DNA of 64,000 nt from Ophioceras dolichostomum (lineage: Eukaryota; Ascomycota; Sordariomycetes; Magnaporthales; Ophioceraceae): assembly GCA_003049485.1 (NCBI GenBank), contig PYST01000155.1, forward strand, positions 1 to 64,000. Direction: 5' to 3'. The notes below the pieces were generated by a model. That model did not search any database. It saw only the letters and a program-made list of their open reading frames with translations, and was not told where the DNA came from. Position 1 is the first letter of the stretch. Each line of letters begins with the position of its first letter. Both the position numbers and the translations under genes were made by a program. Positions 56,201 through 64,000 of this stretch are shown one piece after another.

Positions 56201-57599
56201 CTCGTCGATGAAGAACATGGCGCCGGCCGACATGATGCTGCCGGCGAAGGCCGTGTGCCAGCTGAAGAACTTGAACCCGGGCCGGAAGTTCGGGGCCGAG
56301 CCGATCTTCAGGAGGAAGCAGGCCAGGTTCATGACGAAGAACGTCATCTGGTAGCCCATGGATATGAAGGTGGCGATCTGGTTGAGGTTGGCGAACAGGG
56401 ACAGCTGCGCGATCACGTAGGTGAGGGCGATCGCGGCCAGGGGCTCGTCGGCTTTCCGGGTGCCGACACCGAAGATCGAGAGCCCCGGGATCAGTTTGTC
56501 CCTTGCCAGCGCCTGCATCAACTTGGCAGAGCCGATGACCCCCATCAGGGCCGAGAAGAACGTCGTGGCGCACTCCCCGGCGAAAATGATAGGGGCCCAG
56601 AAGTTCGTGTCTTGGATGATGTTCGCATCCTTCAGCAGCGAGTGGGGTGTCGTAGACGCCGCCAGGGACAGGATCACTAGCAGGTAGGCGATCAGGGTCG
56701 AGAGCATCGCCCAGAGTGTGCCTATTGGAATCGCCTTGCTTGGGTTCCTCAGGTCGCCCGACATGGACGCGCCGGCAAAGATCCCCGACGTGGCCGGGAA
56801 CAGAATCCCAAACAAGTCCCTAAAGGTGGCCAGGCCCTTGAAGGGACCACCAGCATCAGGTGGAAACATGTTCGATCGGAGGGTGGCCAGGCTGAGGCCC
56901 GTGAATTCGACCCCCATCCTTGGGTCGGTGAAGGGCCGCACGAACAGGGCTGACAGTGGAATGCTCAGGATCGATATGGTGAGGATTACGAGCAGGGCGT
57001 TGCTGGCCTTCGCGAAGGTGCCGCTCCCCGCTAGGCACAGCAGGGTGCAGACGATGAGCGCGACGGTTTCGAAGAGGTACCCAGGCCAGTAGCCCGTCGG
57101 TATCGCGGATCCGAAGTTCAGCTTCAGGCAGTCGATCAAGCCGACGACATTGAGCGCCGTGTTCAAAACCTGCGACAGGTAGAACAGGATGCCGATCGAG
57201 CCGCCGAACTCCGGGCCCAGAGACCTGGATATGAGGTAGTAGGCGCCGCCGCCCTTAACCTCGCCATTGGATGCAACTGCCGAGAGCGATAGTGCAGTTA
57301 CGAGGTCGACTAGATAGGAGATCGCCAGGAGTCCTATGGTCGTTGATCGATTTCCGGTCTTTAGCAGGAGTCCGTGATGACCATATCACCCCATCACCTC
57401 CTTTATTCCTTTGTAACCGTACGAGATTCCGGATGAGATAGGACTTACCGAGCATGCCTAAGAGGCCGACCTGACCCAGAATATTGCCAAACCTCAGGAA
57501 CATGAGGACACTGAAAATGTTGAGGCACACAGGGATGAAGACCCCGTCGACGACCCCCAGTTTGTGCCGCTGGTGCTTGGTCGAGTGGTCTGAATCCAT
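53283..57599 (-). CDS. VHC1: vacuolar cation-chloride cotransporter (SLC12/Vhc1 type)
   Basis: SLC12-family K-Cl cotransporter; yeast Vhc1 sits in the vacuolar membrane and contributes to ion homeostasis. Three exons: 57599-57449, 57333-55261 and 55114-53283, about 1351 residues, longer than many homologues. The membrane domain starts LGVVDGVFIPVCLNIFSVLM with FLRFGNILGQVGLLGMLG. It continues across the first intron with SNGEVKGGGAYYLISRSLG, a hallmark segment, and TSGIFAGASMSGDLRNPSKA. The large cytosolic C-terminal domain includes KFIDLWPIQMSAE, FDTYTLILQLGYILSTVPAW (across intron 2) and LRVMVFVEYEEDVEEERQRV. It ends LPPTLMVLSNNMTVTVSL. An Arg/Ser/Gly/His-rich insertion of over 300 residues splits this domain. 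An upstream intron (GTACGT at about 57723 to CAG at about 57667) probably lies in the 5' UTR or joins a further 5' exon. Confidence 0.88.
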
Positions 57600-60149
57600 C
57601 GCGGCGGCTTGGGCGCACTGCTGCTCTTGCTTGGTAGGGGTCCTGCTGGGGCACTGCTTGACGATATGCTGGGGAAGAAAGAAGCCGAGCCGTAGGAATC
57701 AGGGCCTCTCGAAAACACGTACTAAAGAAGACCAAAGGGTGGTGTGGCCAAGGGTCCGGGCCAGGAGAGCCTGGGAGGGAGTGTCAAAATGGGCGGCGGC
57801 CACCAGCAGCACCACCACCAGCGGCAGCAGATCGACCGCCGCCTCCCTCCCCCAGTTCTCCACACACCATACAAGCACAGCAGGTAGGTCTCACGAGAAG
57901 GCGGGACCGGTTTTGGATGTCTGAATCTCCTCGTAGTGGTGGTTGCGGTGGTTGCGGTGGTGTTTTGGTGGAGTCGTTGGTGTAGGAGGACAAAGGTGGT
58001 CGTTCACTGCCGATGCGGCCTAGTGGACCATCCATGAAGCAGAGTGATGATGGGGAATATCTGTGACACCTGGATTTGGGCGCGGGGGAGAAACGCATGC
58101 ATGGGTTTCCCGTCAAGGAGCGGAGGCTTGCTCGTGTTTCCTGGCTCGGCTCAGACAGACATGAACTGTGCAAGAGCTGCGCAAGTGTACTGTGGTATGT
58201 CTGTGCTACCATGCGAGAATCTCTCTTACTCGGGAGTCGTATAGAGTTTTTTTCCTTCTGTTTTTTCTTCTTCTTCAGGCGCAGGACCAGTTCGGGCGCC
58301 AAGTCCAGGCGTCGTTGGGCGGTCGAAGGATTTCAGACGGCACTTTTCTGCAAGGATCGGCCCCCAATCCCGCCTGTCTATCACGCTACGTTGGTGGAAT
58401 CAGCACAGGGCACCACTTCTCGGCTCCGGGTACCGACTGGCTATACGTCATTGGACAGCAACCTGACCAACACCAAGCATTGCTGCTGCACTGCAGTTAA
58501 CCCAAATACCAACATCAATTCCGAAGGCGGGGAGCACCAAGGTACGCGAGGGGCACGGATCATAGGCAGTCTCCAGCCTCCCAGCGTACCTACTTCCGTA
58601 CGTAGTAGTGGTATGCGATTCAATGAGAGTTGCCAGTTGCTTAGAGTTGGAGCACACAGGTGTAGTCGTAGGGATGAGTGGACCCTGAATCCCGTCTTCA
58701 TGTTGTCCACGGGTTCGAGTCATCCCAGTTTTGAAAATGTCAACGAACGCACAGAAGTCGATTGTAAAAATGTAGGTGCTGATAGCGGGGGGCGTAAACA
58801 CGTGGACATGTACGTGGTTTTATTGATAGAAGATTGATCACAAAGCCCTCTCTTTGGAGGCGTCCAGTCCTGACAGAATAAGAAGAATACATCAACCTTT
58901 TCCCCGGCAATTGAAGTCATCGCTTTCTCTTTGATCAGTGCCTATCAGTTCTACAGGTAGGTACGTAACCTTCTGTTTACTTGTCCTCCCCAGGCGCTCT
59001 GTTCAGTAATTTCCCCTGTAAAGTATGTACCTGGGAAGGGTTCTTCATCAGGGTGCCGCTCCGTAAATTCAGGCCGTGACGAATATTGGTATGAACCCGC
59101 TCCGGAAGAAAGCCTAGTTCAGCTGAGTCTGGTCTTTCCAGTTTGCACAGGTCATCTTCCGGGCAGGCAGGCAGGCACCCTCTAGTGAATTGTTGCACGT
59201 GGGAGCAAAGGAGCCAGTGACAGGCAGAGCCTGACTGGAACTCGTCCATCTGCTGTGCGAACTGGAAGGTGCGTATCAACTAAAGGTTGGCGTAGGCCGG
59301 TGGTCATGTTGTGATGATGGAAGCTGTTACTGTTGGCGGATGAGGGATGAGACCCGGCAGTCGGGAAAGAACAAAGGCGGCCGACCCCCCGCGCCTCCCC
59401 ATCCTTCGAAGAAGAGTTAGATCACATAAAATGGGCAGGACAGACCGACAGGCTTGAAATCCAAAAATCCAAAAATCCATAACCTAAGTGACTGCAACAT
59501 CTCCGTTCGTCAACTCCTCGGATCGAGTTGTCGTGGGGGTTTTCGAGGTCTTTCTTCTTTTCATCTCTGTTTCGCAGACCGCCTGCAATTTTTATGTCCG
59601 CGTGATCACTGATTTCTGTACCCCCATGCCGCTTCCCGTCTGAGGGCTGGCGGTTTCCCCTGGTATCCTGGCCGGAATTGGCTAATCAGAATCCAGGCAG
59701 CTGGACCCCGGTTGCCGTTGTTGGTCCCGTGTGTGAGCACTGAGCATCTGGGGCAGCTGAGCAGCGACAGCACCTTCCCGTCGGACCCTCTCCGAAGACC
59801 ATCTTCATCAGAGAGGGCACCGTTATATTTCCACCTCCCTCGCCAACCTTTATTATGACCTCTGCTCTCTCTCCTCTTCATGCATGTCTATGTGTAATCG
59901 ACACCCATCTCACCTAGGATCTCCTCGACACTCGCGCGACGCGTAATTCACCTACCGGAACAGTTCTGTTCTTTCCTGCTCCTGGAAATAAGCAGCTCTA
60001 TCTAGAATCGAGATATACCCCGCCCTCGATCCGACTTCCCAGCTCGCACTTCTTTTGTCCCTCTATCACCAAACACCAAAATCCTTACGGCCCAAGGCAA
60101 AAACAAAAAGCACATTGGGAAGGATACACACTTCCCACCGCTTGCTACC
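57600..60149. promoter_or_regulatory. 2.5 kb divergent spacer VHC1 / NTH1
   Basis: Contains both promoters. No gene is supportable; plus-strand frames of 253 and 110 codons around 58.1-58.8 kb lack recognisable domains. A caggtaggtacgtaacc motif lies near 58957. One CCCCT element (59656-59660) could be a stress-response site for trehalase, but this pentamer is common by chance. Confidence 0.35.
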
Positions 60150-62840
60150 ATGAGTCACAACCCGCCGAGCCGCAGCCGCGGCTCCGTGGACGATCACAAT
60201 GTCTTCGACGACGCGAAGACGTACTATACCTCTGATGAACGTCACCTCAACACTAGGAGCGGTGCCCGCACTCGGACCTACTCGCAGGTATGGCAGGTCT
60301 TTGAATTTCTATTTCTTCGGAGTATTCACGTCGAACAGCAGAAGACTGGATACTAACGGCCTTGGACGCCGTAACAGAACAGCTTATCGAAGCAGATGGA
60401 GCGATTGGGCCTCAAAGAGCCATTCCGTCGAGGTAGCCACGGTATGTGATCAATGTCCCCAGTCTGCGAGGGGAGACAGGAACCTCCAGCGGGCGTCCAG
60501 CAGGCGTAACAGACGTAATGGCCGTGGTTCGAAGCTGACAAGAGCCCCTTTTCGATTCGCTCCAGATGAGTCCAACCACAACCGCCGGTTCCTGATCCAG
60601 GTCGACCCCACTCTCGAGAGCCTGAAGTCGCAGGAGGACACAGACGGAAACATGCAGATCACCATCGAGGACAACGGACCAAAGGTACGTGCGACTGGAA
60701 AATGCTAATTCTTGCGTTTACCCCAGCCTGCGTGGCGTGGGTGTAATAGTGTGCGAGTGTGCGAGAGTGCGAGAGTGCGAGAGCGAGTGGGACAGGATGA
60801 ACAACAGTAGACTGACTTTGTTACTTTGTTGGTTTTACCTTCTACCTTCTAGGTCCTCACCCTCCGAACCGCTGCATCTAATGGACACAACCGATTCGAT
60901 ATTCGGGGCACGTATATGCTCTCGAACCTGCTGCAGGAGCTCTCACTGGCCAAAGAGTACGGCCGGAAGCAGGTCGTCCTGGACGAGGCTCGCCTCAACG
61001 AGAACCCGGTCAACCGGCTGTCCAGACTGATCCGGGACCACTTCTGGGACGCGCTGACTCGACGCATCGACGCCTCGAGCATCGAGATCGCCGCCCGCGA
61101 CCCGAAGGACTGGACCGACGACCCTCGGCCGCGCATCTACGTGCCCAAGGGTGCCCCTGAGCAGCTCGAGTACTACAACAAGCTGGCGGCGGACCGGCCT
61201 GAGATCCGGCTCGACGTGCAGCTGCTGCCGGACAAGATCACGCCCGAGATCGTCCGGGACATGAACTCCAAGCCGGGCCTGCTCGCCGTCGACATGGAGG
61301 AGCACGTGAACCCCAACACGGGCGAGCGGACCATGGTCGGCCGCCCGTTCGTGGTGCCCGGCGGCCGCTTCAACGAGCTCTACGGCTGGGACAGCTACAT
61401 GGAGTCGCTCGGTCTCCTTGTTAACGACAAGGTGCACCTCGCCAAGTCCATGGTGCTCAACTTCTGCTTCTGCATCAAGCACTACGGCAAGATCCTCAAC
61501 GCCACGCGGTCGTACTACCTCTGCCGCTCGCAGCCGCCGTTCCTGACCGACATGGCGCTGCGGGTCTACGACAAGATTCGCCACGAGCCCGACGCGCTCG
61601 AGTTCCTGCGCGTGGCCATCCTGGCCGCCATCAAGGAGTACCACAGCGTCTGGGTGGCCGAGCCGCGCCTGGACCCCATCACGGGCCTCTCGCGGTACCG
61701 GCCCGAGGGCCTCGGCGTGCCGCCCGAGACGGAGGCTAACCACTTCGTGCACATCCTCGAGCCGTACGCGGAGAAGCACGGCATCACGTTCGAGGAATTC
61801 GTCGACGGCTACAACAACGGCCGCATCGTCGAGCCCGAGCTGGACGAGTACTTCATGCACGACCGCGCCGTGCGCGAGTCCGGCCACGACACGACGTACC
61901 GCTTCGAGCGCGTGTGCGCCAACCTGGCCACGGTCGACCTCAACACGCTGCTGTTCAAGTACGAGACGGACATCGCGCGCACCATCCGCAACGTGTTCCA
62001 CGACAAGCTCGTCATCCCGGCCGAGTACTGCGTCGGCAGCCTGGTGCCAGGCCAGGTCGAGTCGTCGGCCGTGTGGGACCGCCGGTCGAAGCGCCGCAAG
62101 CTCGCCATCGACAAGTACCTGTGGAACGAGGCGGAGGGCATGTACTTCGACTACGACACGGTGAAGCGCGAGCAATGCACGTACGAGAGCTGCACCACGT
62201 TCTGGGCGCTCTGGGCCGGCGTGGCCAGCCCGAAGCAGGCCGCCAGCATGGTGACCAAGGCGCTGCCCAAGTTCGAGGCCTACGGGGGCCTGCTGTCGGG
62301 GACCGAGGAGTCGCGCGGTCAGATAGGACTGGAGCGCCCGAACCGCCAGTGGGACTACCCGTACGGCTGGGCGCCGCAGCAGATGCTCGCTTGGACAGGG
62401 CTCTACCGCTACAGCTTCACCGAGGAGGCCGAGCGCCTGGCCTACAAGTGGCTGTTCATGATCACCAAGGCCTTCAGCGACTTCAACGGCGTGGTGGTCG
62501 AGAAGTATGACGTGACGCGGCCTGTCGACCCGCACCGCGTCGACGCCGAGTACGGAAACCAGGGTCTCGACTTCAAGGGCGTGGCTAAGGAGGGGTTCGT
62601 ATCATCCTTTTTTTTTCTTCGCCCACGTCTCGTTCTACTTTCCTAGGTAGGTACATGCCCACCTACTTACCAACGTTTTACACATAATACAGATTCGGCT
62701 GGGTCAATGCCAGCTACATCTACGGCCTTCAGATCGTCAACGCGCACATGCGCCGCGCCCTCGGCACTCTCACGCCGTACGAGACCTTTATCAAGGCCCT
62801 CGAGGACAACCGCAACAGGACCCTCGCCGAGCTCGTGTAA
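60150..62840 (+). CDS. NTH1: neutral (cytosolic) trehalase
   Basis: GH37 neutral trehalase, hydrolysing trehalose to two glucose on recovery from stress or during germination. Five exons: 60150-60287, 60378-60441, 60566-60684, 60853-62594 and 62693-62840, about 736 residues. The regulatory N-terminus carries an RRGS site (FRRGSH), a PKA consensus, and the calcium-binding loop DTDGNMQITIED (about residues 93-104), both hallmarks of neutral trehalases. The catalytic domain has signature 1 PGGRFNELYGWDSYMESLG and signature 2 QWDYPYGWAPQQ. The C-terminus FGWVNASYIYGLQIVNAHM is in the last exon. There is no signal peptide, consistent with cytosol. The last intron uses the unusual donor GTTCGT; without splicing the frame would end at 62646. 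Exon 2 ends right after the PKA site. Confidence 0.93.
60751..60790. repeat. GTGCGAGA microsatellite in NTH1 intron 3
   Basis: About four imperfect 8-bp units (gtgcgaga) within the 168-nt third intron of the trehalase gene. Confidence 0.75.
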
Positions 62841-64000
62841 ACGAACTCACTCCATGCCCTGTGCACGCGGCCGTTATCACCGCGTGGTTATTTTCTTCCA
62901 CCTAGGCTGGCTTCGACTCAACCTTCCACGGCCATTAACGACGTTGATGACCCATTCCTTTCTTCACGGCCTAAATTCGCATTCTCCGGTTGCATCTCGG
63001 CGATAGTTTTCCTCTGCTTCCTCATTGCTTCAGGGTCTGATTCTTCAATGTTCTTTGAACCCCATTCTTTCATTCCCCTTTCGGGTGTTCGAGTCAACGG
63101 GGAACGACATCGGAATCGGCGTTTTTCAGGCGCATGCGTGTCTGATTTCATCTCGGGTTTTCTGCCTGTTTCTCCCGTGCGCGAGGCGAGGCATTGTCCT
63201 CATCCGTCCTGCCTTGTTTTTGACTCTCAAGGCTCCTCGTCGTGCGGTTTTGTTGGGATTGACAAAAAAAAGTGCCACACACATCTACGGTGGGGAAACG
63301 GACAGGGCTGTCCGTCAGTGCCTTTCACATCTCATGTGTTTTTGTTTGGGCTTCTTCTGCCTTGTCTCCCTCGAGACTTGGTTTGCATTTTCATGGCACG
63401 CTTGCATTGGCGGGCTTAGTGATGGATGAAGGGAGAGGTTGACGGATGAATGGTGGGTTGTGAAGGAACTACCACTTGTTCACCAATACTCTTCCTCCTT
63501 GCATATCACGTCGCATAGAGAAAGGCAGGCATCACCGGCAGGTCCTGCATCGATCAGGAATGCCGCTTGCATCAGTACAGAGCTACAATAAATAAAAAGT
63601 ATTGTGATAGGAAAAGAGGCTTAAAGACACATAACTAGACAGACAAACACATGCCGATAACGGGACGAAGTATGGAGGAATGCTTCGAGCACGCGACACT
63701 GGGCAGACCGTGCGACAGGCCGAGGCATTCCGGTTGTTTCCCCAATTGGCCCGATTGCGCCAATTGCCCAATAGGGGTTGGTCCCAGAAGGTCATTGGAG
63801 GGATAGCCGCACGCCCGGCGACGGTCGGCACATGCCCGTGGCAATCTGCGGCGTCGGGACCTGCCCCTGCCCCGATCTGGTGGTGTTTGGGTGTTTAGGG
63901 CCGGCTTATGACGCAGGGCAAGCTTTCACATGCTCTGACTAACACCAGAGGCAGCTGACCCCTCCTCTCCCTCCCTGGCATGAAGTGCGTCTCAAAGCGG
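62841..64000. other. gene-free right edge, NTH1 3' flank
   Basis: No supportable gene. T-rich and CT-rich stretches in the first 600 bp fit a 3' UTR. Frames of up to 134 codons have no recognisable features. Confidence 0.45.

Noticed and set aside
58076..58837. 253-codon plus-strand frame in the VHC1/NTH1 spacer
   Set aside because: Contains a run of Phe from a T-rich tract and otherwise random sequence; ATG context and homology are lacking.
60943..62535. 530-codon frame antisense to the trehalase exon
   Set aside because: Shadow frame produced by strong GC preference at third positions; Arg/Val/Leu-rich with no domain, while the plus strand is clearly trehalase.
1..64000. tRNA, 5S rRNA or other structured RNA genes
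   Set aside because: No segment with recognisable A-box/B-box or cloverleaf could be supported by eye; a tRNAscan or Infernal run would be needed.

Overview
The window is nuclear DNA of a filamentous ascomycete (Pezizomycotina, most likely a Sordariomycete). Genes are interrupted by short GT-AG introns with CTRAY-like branch points and lie on both strands without operons. The proteins are typical fungal orthologues: Gyp1, clathrin light chain, Rtt103, Mdl1, Hom3, mL58, Vhc1 and neutral trehalase. Silenced-looking, stop-ridden repeats of the kind left by repeat-induced point mutation are also present. No species can be named from sequence alone.

Layout. 0.3-11.8 kb: Rab GAP Gyp1 (-), a Cox7-like respiratory subunit (+), clathrin light chain (-), the CTD-binding factor Rtt103 (+) and the mitochondrial half ABC transporter Mdl1 (+). 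After a 2.4 kb gene-free stretch comes aspartate kinase HOM3 (+, 14.1-16.3 kb), with a perfect Gcn4/Cpc1-type TGAGTCA site upstream.

16.9-24.8 kb is an accessory island with no intact gene. It holds at least four decayed copies of one GIY-YIG nuclease-like gene, a perfectly regular 33-unit 18-bp minisatellite at the 3' end of one copy, a degenerate short form of the same array between two converging copies, and a decayed pogo/Fot1-type DNA transposon with TIRs and TA target duplication. The transposon split one GIY-YIG copy in two. There is also a 100-bp inverted repeat and an assembly scar (a 92-bp direct duplication around a single N).

24.9-64 kb returns to ordinary gene space: a large ERCC6L2/Rad26-like SNF2 ATPase (-), mitochondrial ribosomal protein mL58 (-), a long disordered protein (+), an MFS drug:H+ antiporter (+), a DUF3405 type II membrane protein (+), a SAP-like N-terminus plus membrane-domain protein (+), a disordered coiled-coil protein with an unexplained reading-frame switch (-), the vacuolar cation-chloride cotransporter Vhc1 (-) and neutral trehalase (+). 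Neighbouring genes share no obvious pathway and there is no secondary-metabolite cluster. Functional links are broad only: membrane traffic, mitochondria, DNA/RNA metabolism, amino-acid and stress metabolism. Exon boundaries were placed by eye from splice motifs and reading-frame continuity.
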